A stretch of 64,000 nt of DNA from Anaerophaga thermohalophila str. Valhall (GTDB lineage: Bacteria > Bacteroidota > Bacteroidia > Bacteroidales > Marinilabiliaceae), in NCBI RefSeq assembly GCF_000250735.1, contig NZ_AHZV01000334.1, positions 1-64,000 of the forward strand. Reading direction: 5' to 3'. The stretch's first letter is position 1. The number at the start of each line of letters is the position of its first letter. The position numbers and the translations under genes are program-made. Under the pieces are notes generated by a model. It ran no database searches and was not told where the DNA came from. It was given only the letters and a program-made list of their open reading frames with translations. Below, in pieces: positions 56,146 through 64,000 of this stretch.

Positions 56146-58095
56146 TTACCATCCGGGATTCTGGCTGAACTCAGGATACATAGAAGTATCCGAAATCTTA
56201 AGAGGAAGCCAATAGTGTTTTTTCCCGAACTGACGGGTCAATATCACTTTTTCACGGAAATTGGCAACTTGTGCATCGCGCGGATCATTGTCCTCATAGA
56301 AAGAATCATCTTCAACCCGCTCGAACTCCTGAGATGTTTTAATATTATAAGGCTCTTCTGTTAACAACAACCATCTCCGTAAATCATTAAAACGAAATCC
56401 TTCGAATGCCAATTCAACTGCTCTTTCTCTGCGCACTTCATCCATAAACAATTGTGGATCGCCAGTAAACTTTGCAGCCACATGACCAGCACCTACGCGG
56501 TCGCGAAGAGTATTAATGGCATCTTCAGCCGTTTTTGAGAAGTTAGAAGCACTGTATGTTGCTCCGCCGGCTGCTGCACAAGCCTCGGCATACATTAAAT
56601 AAATATCGGCTAAACGCATATAGGGCAAGTAAGTATGAAGATTACCAGACCAGTTGTAGGCTCCATCATACTTATTAGCAGTATGAGGGACCAATTTTTG
56701 ATAAAAATATCCTGTACGACTGGCATTGCTTACTTGCCGCATGGGACCGTCCGTATAAAGACTGGCATATCTAAGGTACTCCATATCCTCTGGCATAGAG
56801 CTATTCACGTACTGAAAACCATCAAATACAATATCATGATAGAACCTTGGATCGCGATTTTGAAATGGATAATTGGGATCAAACCCTGATTCGGGATCAT
56901 CCAATGGCAAGCCATTTTCCATCCCATATAGATTCACATAATTGGCTGTTGGCTGATGAATTATATTATCATGCTCAACAAGTCCCTGTACTTTTGGTCC
57001 AAAAGTCTTTGTGGTGTTCCAGTTACTACCATTAGCATCAGGAGAAGGACCGCGAAAAATAGCTTCAGTCGAACCTGGCATCAACCAACCTTGTCCTGTA
57101 GTATAAAATATATCACTGTATTTTGTATCTGCATCGGACTCATGATTATATATATCCTCATAATCAAATTCGACCAGAGCATATTGAGTTTGGCCGCTTT
57201 CAACCAGACTCAATAATTCGCCAAAAGCTTCTGCAGCTTGTGTACAATAATCTACATCGTAATTATAGGTGTTTCCACCCCCGGTTTCAGCCCCATTTTT
57301 CATTAGAGGACTTCCTGCCCACAAGTAATTTTTACCTAAATAACCAAGTGCCATTATCTTGTTAACACGAAGTTGATTTTTGCCTGGTGTCTGACTACCT
57401 GGTCCTGTGTTGTCCCAATTAACAGGTAACAAATCTGCTGCTTTACGAAAATCAGAGCCAGCCATGTCGGCACACTCCTCATAAGTCAAACGCGGTTCAG
57501 AGAGCTGTTCTCCAGCCGGCAAAACTTCATCAATATATGGCATACCTCCAAAATACTGCATTAACTGAAAATGCCACCATGCTCTGAAGAAATACAACTG
57601 ACCTTCGATCAGCGCAATTTCTTCCTGGGTAGCCTCTGTTAATTTATCCAGATTGGCCAAACCAATATTAGCCTTGCGAATAGAATACCATGCATGCGGC
57701 CATATGGCATGATCAAACTTATTTGTGGAAGAAGGATCGGCATTATCTTTGTCCAACCAGCTACCATTTTGAGCCATTCTGCCTGCCTGCCAGGCCCAGA
57801 AATTACCAATATCGACCTGATGCACCATGTGCCAGTCGGCCTCCGGATTCATAATCTCATCATCTCCCCAGTTCCAGGAAGTTGTCCAATATGATTTTTG
57901 TTTGTCGGGAATACAATTGTATATCTCTTCAATGAATCCCTGAAAATTCTTGAAATTCTTAAACGCCTCTTCCTCAGACACAATTGCCTCTTCTCCCTTT
58001 TCCAAATAATCTTCACAGGAACTATTTCCGAAAAGCATTATGAACAATATGCCTCCCCACAAAAATGCTTTATATAATTCTTTCATTGTCTTCAT
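56146..58095 (-). CDS. susD: SusD-family xylan-binding lipoprotein (first of the tandem)
   Basis: 649-residue SusD/RagB lipoprotein, larger than average. The SPII signal ends LFIMLFGNSSC, then EDYLEKGEEAIVSEEEAF, a typical SusD opening. Later blocks are LYFFRAWWHFQLMQYFGGMPYIDEV, LPYMRLADIYLMYAEACAAAGG and VRRERAVELAFEGFRFNDLRRWLL, ending YPEFSQNPGW. It starts 4 bp after the SusC gene at 58100 and matches XusB by position. Confidence 0.93.
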   Translation of the reverse strand: MKTMKELYKAFLWGGILFIMLFGNSSCEDYLEKGEEAIVSEEEAFKNFKNFQGFIEEIYNCIPDKQKSYWTTSWNWGDDEIMNPEADWHMVHQVDIGNFWAWQAGRMAQNGSWLDKDNADPSSTNKFDHAIWPHAWYSIRKANIGLANLDKLTEATQEEIALIEGQLYFFRAWWHFQLMQYFGGMPYIDEVLPAGEQLSEPRLTYEECADMAGSDFRKAADLLPVNWDNTGPGSQTPGKNQLRVNKIMALGYLGKNYLWAGSPLMKNGAETGGGNTYNYDVDYCTQAAEAFGELLSLVESGQTQYALVEFDYEDIYNHESDADTKYSDIFYTTGQGWLMPGSTEAIFRGPSPDANGSNWNTTKTFGPKVQGLVEHDNIIHQPTANYVNLYGMENGLPLDDPESGFDPNYPFQNRDPRFYHDIVFDGFQYVNSSMPEDMEYLRYASLYTDGPMRQVSNASRTGYFYQKLVPHTANKYDGAYNWSGNLHTYLPYMRLADIYLMYAEACAAAGGATYSASNFSKTAEDAINTLRDRVGAGHVAAKFTGDPQLFMDEVRRERAVELAFEGFRFNDLRRWLLLTEEPYNIKTSQEFERVEDDSFYEDNDPRDAQVANFREKVILTRQFGKKHYWLPLKISDTSMYPEFSQNPGW

Positions 58096-58099
58096 ATTT

Positions 58100-61000
58100 T
58101 TATAATGTTATTTTGACACCAAGATTGTATCGTCTCATCATAGGATAAGCACCCTGACCACCTGCCCCGGCAAAGTTTGACTCCCGGTCGTCAGGCATAT
58201 CTGACCATACCCAAAGATTGTTACCATTGATGAAAACTCTCAACGAATTAAAGCCAATCCTCTTAATCCATCCACTGTTATCGAAAGTGTATGCAATTTC
58301 TGCATTCTTTAAACGGATATAAGACCCGTCAAACAAAAATTGAGTGCCGGAATGGTAGCTTGGAGTAGACATCCAACGGGGAACGACAACATCGGCATTC
58401 GGATTGTCCTTCGACCACCACGAGCCCAGGTCATATACAGTATTTAATTGACTTCCAAAACTATTAAGCGGAACATATCGCGTCACATTATTAACACCAT
58501 AAAATTGTACAAAACCGCTAAACCCTTTCCACTCAAAACCAACTGTCGCATTATAGGTGTTTTGCGGTGTACCCGAATAACCATAAGGGATTTGGTCTTT
58601 ACTGTCAATTACGCCATCGCCATTGAAATCAATAATCTTATAATCACCAACCAATTTCTCTCCGTCATTTGTATCATGAGGTGTTGTTGCATATAGCTCA
58701 TCATAGCTATTAACAAACCCTGCATCTACATGTGCCCTGTTCTGTCCAATACTATAGCCGGCATCTTTCTGATAATCGGGCAACAACTGAGGTTCTTCCA
58801 TTTTAATGATCTCATTTTTTGCGTGAGTCATACTCATGTTCGCCCATAAACGCAGCCGGTTAGGAAGAACTTTATTGATACGTAGCTCTGCTTCATAACC
58901 TTTTACCTCTACTTCTCCAAGATTAGCAGCAGGAGGATCTGCTCCGAAGTAGGATGGAACTGAACGGTCTTCTCCTGAAATGAGTACATCCTCACGCCTA
59001 TCTTTGAAGATATCGATGCTTCCGGCAAACAGACCATCAAAAAAGGCAAAGTCTGCACCATAGTTTAACTTCTTCACAGTTTCCCAACGAACATCAGGAT
59101 TACCTATCGATGCAACTCGATACCAGGTATAAGGACTTTCACCCTGGTTCATATCCATTGATGTTTGGCCACCATATTCCCATACTGTTCTGTACAATCC
59201 CAGTGCATTTCCTATGGATGAATCATCCCCAATCTCACCGTAAGAAGCCCTCAGTTTTAACATATCGAGAAAACCGATTGACTGCATAAAAGATTCTTCA
59301 GATATCATCCAACCAACAGCTCCTGAACTAAAAAAAGCAAAACGGTATTCAGGGCCAAATTTATCGGATCCATTATATGCACCATTATATTCCAAGAAAT
59401 ACCTGGTATTGTAATCATAAGTAGCCCGGAAAGCCCAGTCTTCTCTCTTAACCGGGATAAATCCAAAATAATCTGCAGTATTCTCTTCACGAGAAAAAAG
59501 GCCCATCCCTGTCAGGTTATGATTTCCAAAACTACGAGCCCAGTCTAACTGTAATTGATAGTATAGTTTCCGTTGATCTAAACTGGCAGAACCTGCTTCA
59601 ATATTCCACAATACAGACTGCATATAGTCAAATTTGTTATTAGCCTCATAGTCCTGCTTAAAATAAACATCTCCAGTTTCAGGGTCAATCCACTTTTGTT
59701 GCGGATCGTTGTAAAGGTCATTAATGCCCCGATTTGTTTCAACAAAAGTATTATCCCATGCTATTAATCCCTTAAAATTCAGGCCTTCTGTAATAAAATC
59801 AAGCTTCTGCTCAAGAGTGAAATCAGTATTGATCCGTGTAGTAGTTGTTGTCATACTTCCGGCAACAGCCAAATTCATAGCCGAATTCGATACATTCGAG
59901 ATATCGGGATAATACCCCCACGATCCATCAGAATACTTAGGAAGAAACACATCGGGAGCGATATTATATGCACCTGCCCATTGCTGAGCAACTGCCCAGT
60001 CGGAAGAATTCGTCTGCCCCCAGGGAGATTTTTTCGCCCCGTTTGACCCAGCTATATTAACCTTAAAAGTAGTACTTCTGGTAATCTCAAAATCTAGATT
60101 ACTTCTAACATTCAATCGGTTATAGCCATATCCCGATTCATAATTACGACCATTGTCCCATACATTAAAAAGATCGCCTTCATGAATAAAGTCTGCAGCG
60201 GCGTAATATTTTACAAAATCAGTACCTCCACTTACACTTAAATTGGCATTATACGACATGGCATAATCCTTAAATATAGCATCCTGCCAATCGACATTAG
60301 GATAACGCTCTCTCTGAGCTACGGTTGTTTGATTTCGATAGTTTTCGATAACTGACTGAGGAGTCATGTAATCCCATGAATCAGGGTTTAAAGACAATTC
60401 ATGCTCAACAGCAACATTCCTGGCCATCAGAGCATCATAAGAATCGTATTTATTAGGGAGTTTCGATGGGGCTTTCAGTGTCACATCTCCACCTACGTCA
60501 ATACGTGCTGAGCCTTTTTTACCCCGTTTGGTAGTTACAAGAATAACGCCATTGGCACCTTTTACACCATAAACGGCAGTAGCCGAAGCATCTTTTAATA
60601 CTGAAATACTTTCAACAGAGCTTATATCCACACTACTCAAAGGACGTTCGATGCCATCTACCAAAACAAGAGGTTCACTATTATTCCAGGTACTGGCGGA
60701 ACGAATCAAAATTTGCGGGTTTTCTTCTCCTGGCATTCCGGAGCTGGACATAGTAATAACTCCAGGAAGATTTCCTGTCAAAGCAGCTCCAACATTGGGA
60801 ACTCCGGCTGAACGCTCCAATACTTCGCCTGTGGTTTGAGTAATGGAGCCTACAACACTTGCTTTCTTTTGTTGACCATAACCGACAACTATCACGTCGT
60901 CCAAAGCAATTGACGAACTACTTAAAGTTACTGTAACGTTGGTCTGAGTACTTACATCTATTTCCTGGGTATTCATCCCAACAAAAGACACCACAATAAC

Positions 61001-61270
61001 ATTTTCATCATCAGGGATTTCCAGCGAAAAACGCCCTTCCATATCCGTAACACTTCCATACGACGTATTACCCTTAACTACTACTGTTGCCCCAGGTATC
61101 GGTTCATTATTATCGTCAAGGACGATCCCGCTAACCGATTTCATATCCTGCGAGTAAACAGCAAAACTCAAACAAAACATTATCAGTAACAAAACGCCCT
61201 TCGGGTTGAAGCTCAACCTTATTAAGGACCAGCGATTTGCCTGATATACATTCTTATCAATTTTTTTCAT
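58100..61270 (-). CDS. susC: SusC-family TonB-dependent importer (first of the tandem)
   Basis: 1056-residue outer-membrane importer, XusA by position. An N-terminal extension precedes the signal helix (GVLLLIMFCLSFAVYSQ). A CarboxypepD_reg-like domain (VSGIVLDDNNEPIPGATVVV), the TonB-box region (LDDVIVVGYGQQKKASV) and the plug (PLVLVDGIERPL, TAVYGVKGANGVILVTTKRG) follow. The barrel ends RRYNLGVKITL. The gene before it (GH43, 61455) is on the same strand 184 bp upstream with no clear promoter between, so the xylan operon may start at the GH43. Confidence 0.94.
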   Translation of the reverse strand: MKKIDKNVYQANRWSLIRLSFNPKGVLLLIMFCLSFAVYSQDMKSVSGIVLDDNNEPIPGATVVVKGNTSYGSVTDMEGRFSLEIPDDENVIVVSFVGMNTQEIDVSTQTNVTVTLSSSSIALDDVIVVGYGQQKKASVVGSITQTTGEVLERSAGVPNVGAALTGNLPGVITMSSSGMPGEENPQILIRSASTWNNSEPLVLVDGIERPLSSVDISSVESISVLKDASATAVYGVKGANGVILVTTKRGKKGSARIDVGGDVTLKAPSKLPNKYDSYDALMARNVAVEHELSLNPDSWDYMTPQSVIENYRNQTTVAQRERYPNVDWQDAIFKDYAMSYNANLSVSGGTDFVKYYAAADFIHEGDLFNVWDNGRNYESGYGYNRLNVRSNLDFEITRSTTFKVNIAGSNGAKKSPWGQTNSSDWAVAQQWAGAYNIAPDVFLPKYSDGSWGYYPDISNVSNSAMNLAVAGSMTTTTTRINTDFTLEQKLDFITEGLNFKGLIAWDNTFVETNRGINDLYNDPQQKWIDPETGDVYFKQDYEANNKFDYMQSVLWNIEAGSASLDQRKLYYQLQLDWARSFGNHNLTGMGLFSREENTADYFGFIPVKREDWAFRATYDYNTRYFLEYNGAYNGSDKFGPEYRFAFFSSGAVGWMISEESFMQSIGFLDMLKLRASYGEIGDDSSIGNALGLYRTVWEYGGQTSMDMNQGESPYTWYRVASIGNPDVRWETVKKLNYGADFAFFDGLFAGSIDIFKDRREDVLISGEDRSVPSYFGADPPAANLGEVEVKGYEAELRINKVLPNRLRLWANMSMTHAKNEIIKMEEPQLLPDYQKDAGYSIGQNRAHVDAGFVNSYDELYATTPHDTNDGEKLVGDYKIIDFNGDGVIDSKDQIPYGYSGTPQNTYNATVGFEWKGFSGFVQFYGVNNVTRYVPLNSFGSQLNTVYDLGSWWSKDNPNADVVVPRWMSTPSYHSGTQFLFDGSYIRLKNAEIAYTFDNSGWIKRIGFNSLRVFINGNNLWVWSDMPDDRESNFAGAGGQGAYPMMRRYNLGVKITL

Positions 61271-61454
61271 TGCAATTTTGGTTTATTTTCATTTACAATT
61301 CTAATTTGTTATCAGGATAATAAATGTATCCAGTTGCTAAGTAACTTTTTTTCAAATCCGATGTCGTCAAAAAAGGAATGACGAGAGTTACAATTATTTT
61401 TCATAGCCTTTTCTTTTTAGGTTTAACATTAAAATTTTCATAATACCTTGATTC
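61271..61454. other. Gap between GH43 and first susC
   Basis: 184 bp, AT-rich, no gene. No TAnnTTTG box on the minus strand and no strong hairpin seen by eye. Confidence 0.4.
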
Positions 61455-63187
61455 TTAATTATTCTTTGTGGCATACATCCCTATTGTTGTTCCGGTAAAT
61501 CCCCACGAATTGTCAGTAGATAAATAGTGTGCATCCACATCACCAATGAACAGTTCCGGTTCATTATCGCCCAATGAAAAATAGAAATCCCATAACTTTC
61601 CCCTGGAATGTATTTTAAAAGTTATGGGGTTATCTTCACTATTAATTAAGGAAGCAGCCAGTACTTCTGTGTCTTCTCCTGATATTTTCTCGAGTGCAAC
61701 TCTCTCTTTTTTACCTTTTTTGCTGATTGAAAGGAAATATTGATGCGCCTCATCTTTGAAAAGCAAAAGTCCGGCAGCATCATTGTCATTGCCGGGATTA
61801 AAAAAAAGTTTTGCGGAGCATTCAAACTTGTGGTGCTGAATCCGGCGACAAACAAATGCAGGGGTTTTTCTTTCTGTAGTTTTTATGTCACTAAATTCGA
61901 GGGATAAAAATCCCGGATTTTCGGTAAGAGAATAAAGTTCATCAGCCGGGTTTCTTAATGTCATCCATTCGTGTCCAAGATTAGGAGAGTTAAAATCATC
62001 CTTAATTTCAAAATTTCCGAAAGTGATGCTGTCTTTTCTCTCCACTCCCTTTTTCCTGACAATCATTGGAATTAATTCATTTCCTTTCGTCATGTAAGGG
62101 AAGCCATCATCACTCCATCTGACCGGCATCATAAATGTTTCACGCCCAAGGTTTTCAAATTCACCATTGATAGGGCGGCAAGCCAAAAAGACAGACCACC
62201 ACTTTCCGTTCTTATCTTCAATAATATCGGCATGGCCGGCACTGGTGACAGGCATCCTCCGATTGGGGTCCAGATGTCGTTGTGTTAAAATGGGATTATC
62301 TTTCCATGGCTTAAACTTACCCATTGGAGAATCTCCTTTAAATATAACCTCCCTGTGATCTACGGAAGTACCCCCTTCAGCACACATCAAAAAATATTCT
62401 CCGTTTATTTTGTAAAGATGCGGGCCTTCAATCCAAACAGGTTTTTCTTCAATATTGACACCGCCATTGACCAACATCTTACTTTCGCCTATGGTTTCTT
62501 CCTTCGCCACATCAAATTCATGTATTCTGATGGCACGATGACCTTCGTATAAAACATCTCCATCAGGAGCATCATTGTTCACGATGTAAGCTTTCCCGTC
62601 ATCATCAAAAAAGAAAGAAGGATCGATTCCTCTTACATCGGGCAACCAAACAGGGTCTGACCATTTACCAAAAGGGTTTTTCGTTTTAACAAAAAATTAC
62701 CTTTCCTGATATTGGTAGTAATCATATAGTAAGTCTCATTATGAGGATTGTAACTAATCGCAGGTGCAAATATTCCCTCACTTACACGCTGACCATCTAA
62801 CTCAAGTTGAGACTTTCGATCCAAAATATGTCCGGCTTGTCTCCAGTTAACCATATCCTTACTATAAAAAAGAGGAACACCCGGGAAGTACGAAAATGAA
62901 GAAGTGACCAAAAAATAATATTCTCCGTCCGTACAAATACTCGGATCGGAATACCAGCCAGGAAGGATTGGGTTATAAAAATAATCCTCGCCGGGAAGAG
63001 GATTGTTCGTATAAAAGTCGTCCTGGCCTTTATAGTGGAAATAATCGAAATTAGCAGCTGCTTTATCAGAAATAATTACTTTCGTTCCCTCACTGTCAGT
63101 ACCCGCAATGTTGCATGCCCCAATAACTATAAACAACCCGCCAATAATGGCAGCCTTCATTAAAACATTTAATGTTTGTTGTATCAT
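61455..63187 (-). pseudogene. GH43 beta-xylosidase-like lipoprotein with ConA-like C-terminal domain, frameshifted
   Basis: Family 43 enzyme of about 577 aa in two frames. The 5' part (63187-62633) has an SPII signal ending GLFIVIGAC, the catalytic base in GWYSDPSICTDGEYYFLV (about residue 79) and FAPAISYNPHNETYYMITT. It then drifts out of frame after RKGNF. The 3' part (62690-61455) continues VKTKNPFGKWSDPVWLPDV, with GIDPSFFFDDDGKAYI (about 189) and the acid Glu in WIEGPHLYKINGEYFL (about 254). It ends in a ConA-like beta-sandwich. One missing T (an A on the plus strand) in the six-base run at 62691-62696 explains the break. Likely role: release of xylose or arabinose from xylo-oligosaccharides. 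Confidence 0.9.
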
Positions 63188-63274
63188 TTGCGTCCCTTAT
63201 TAAATAGTATTGCCAATTTGCAAACAGGAATCTGCAAAATTTTATCGGCCTTAACATTTCAATACATTTCACAA

Positions 63275-63282
63275 CAAAAGTA
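63275..63282 (-). promoter_or_regulatory. Candidate -7 promoter box for the GH43/xylan operon
   Basis: TACTTTTG on the minus strand fits TAnnTTTG and lies 88 bp upstream of the GH43 start codon. No TTTG is seen at -33, where a 12-bp direct repeat begins instead, as expected for an activator-dependent promoter. Confidence 0.5.
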
Positions 63283-63307
63283 AATGGGACTTTTTTTAAG
63301 GTATTTT

Positions 63308-63340
63308 AATTTTAGATATACAATTTTAAATTTCAGATAT
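63308..63340. promoter_or_regulatory. Candidate operator: pair of AATTTCAGATAT direct repeats, proximal
   Basis: AATTTTAGATAT at 63308-63319 and AATTTCAGATAT at 63329-63340 start exactly 21 bp apart, two helical turns. They sit 26 bp upstream of the candidate -7 box of the GH43 gene. AraC-type regulators bind such phased direct repeats next to the -35 region. Confidence 0.6.
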
Positions 63341-63424
63341 TTTTACCAATAAACTGAAATACTGACTTTTAATCAGTGATGAAAGTAAAAAAACAAAAAT
63401 GTAAGTGTCGGATACACCCTTTTT

Positions 63425-63457
63425 AATTTCAGATATGCAATTTCTAATTTCAGATAC
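63425..63457. promoter_or_regulatory. Candidate operator: pair of AATTTCAGATAY direct repeats, distal
   Basis: AATTTCAGATAT at 63425-63436 and AATTTCAGATAC at 63446-63457, again exactly 21 bp apart, lie 117 bp from the proximal pair. The flanking TGCAA and ACACAA are also similar. Confidence 0.6.
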
Positions 63458-63659
63458 ACAAGAAATAAGAATACTTTGGTATCAAAAACTATATCAATCA
63501 CTTAAATAGAAATATAGAAGTTGGAAGTAAAATTAAATCAACCCTATTATCATTGGTAAGATTTGTTAATTTCTGAAAATGAAGATTGGAAAAAGTGACT
63601 TTTATGAGTGGACGGATGTATTGCCCTTTTAATTATCGTTTATAAAACTGGCAAAAATT

Positions 63660-63833
63660 TTTACAATATGTGAAGGCTTCTGAAAAAGCTAATTGTTTAC
63701 TCTTTGAGAACTCCGTGAAACTCTCCTTAAGGAGTCGGGTAAGTTTTTAGACAGTCTTTTACAAAAATTACCTCGAGATGAGTCTTTGGGCGGTAAGCGT
63801 AACACAGGAGATGGTACTTTATGGACAGACACT
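63660..63833 (-). repeat. MITE-like repeat, family A, copy 6 (degenerate, inverted)
   Basis: The end AGTGTCTGTCCATAAAGTAC at 63833 and the GTGTTACGCTTACCGCC-like arm are clear. The distal TTACAATATGTG spacer is present near 63660 but the sequence between is rearranged. Its terminal TAG is the stop codon of the AraC-type regulator. Confidence 0.55.
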
Positions 63834-64000
63834 ATTTAGCATTCAAAATGTCTGTAGGTAATTTTCCGTAAAATTTTTTAAACACTGTGCTAAAATATCC
63901 AAGACTCGAGAAACCAGCTTTCTCGCTAATTTCAGTAACAGTATGCTCTCCAGATTGGAGTAACTCAAGTGCATAATTAAGCCGGACGGACTTAATAAAA
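63832..64000 (-). CDS. C-terminal AraC-type HTH of a regulator, partial (5' end beyond window)
   Basis: About 55 residues open to the window edge: FIKSVRLNYALELLQSGEHT, VTEISEKAGFSSLGYFSTVFKKFYGKLPTDIL. This is the second helix-turn-helix of an AraC/XylS domain (GFSSLGYFSTVFKK recognition region). In Bacteroidota xylan PULs this is typically the output end of a hybrid two-component system, but only the tail is visible, so that is inference. It is on the same strand as the xylan operon and ends about 645 bp upstream of the GH43 gene. The TAG stop lies at the end of a family A repeat. Confidence 0.85.
   Translation of the reverse strand, partial: FIKSVRLNYALELLQSGEHTVTEISEKAGFSSLGYFSTVFKKFYGKLPTDILNAK

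Overview
The window looks like chromosome of a Bacteroidota bacterium, probably a marine or anaerobic Bacteroidales/Marinilabiliales type. The evidence is the three SusC/SusD pairs, SPII lipoproteins with Cys at the start of the mature chain, a likely type IX secretion (T9SS) C-terminal tail, TAnnTTTG-like promoter boxes and AT-rich intergenic DNA. No rRNA, tRNA, CRISPR array or transposase gene was seen.

Layout. (1) 63-3758: an operon of two Tat-exported Gfo/Idh/MocA oxidoreductases around an ApbE-type flavin transferase, then a small membrane protein. (2) 3791-25000: housekeeping and accessory genes: PIF1-like helicase, S9 peptidase, SDR, two metallophosphoesterases, a TonB-dependent receptor, a ClC channel, a GroES-like protein, a YfcC carrier, Nudix, a TauE/UreH-like membrane protein, a UspA pair and an NAD-dependent epimerase. 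(3) 25140-27731: a lipoprotein GH2 beta-mannosidase. (4) 28461-39330: a polysaccharide utilisation locus (PUL) made of a membrane sensor-regulator, a surface glycan-binding protein, GH30, SusD and SusC. Its order resembles the beta-1,6-glucan PUL of Bacteroides thetaiotaomicron. (5) 40038-41599: a chemoreceptor. (6) 41933-64000: a xylan PUL with tandem SusC/D-SusC/D-SusE-like-GH10, a GH5-GH43 fusion and two more GH43 genes. It ends in the AraC-type DNA-binding end of a regulator that runs off the window.

How they work together. In the xylan PUL the GH10 would cut xylan at the surface, the two SusCD pairs would import oligomers, and the GH43 and GH5-GH43 enzymes would trim side chains and xylobiose. 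The regulator gene converges on a GH43 leader that carries two pairs of a 12-bp direct repeat, each pair spaced 21 bp. These are good operator candidates.

Two other themes stand out. The intergenic DNA is a mosaic of dispersed palindromic repeats (at least three MITE-like families), several of them touching start or stop codons. Also, five genes appear to be missing exactly one base in a short homopolymer and one SusD carries an in-frame TAG. The one-sided pattern points to sequence error as much as to gene decay. All functional calls come from reading motifs by eye; no database search was run.
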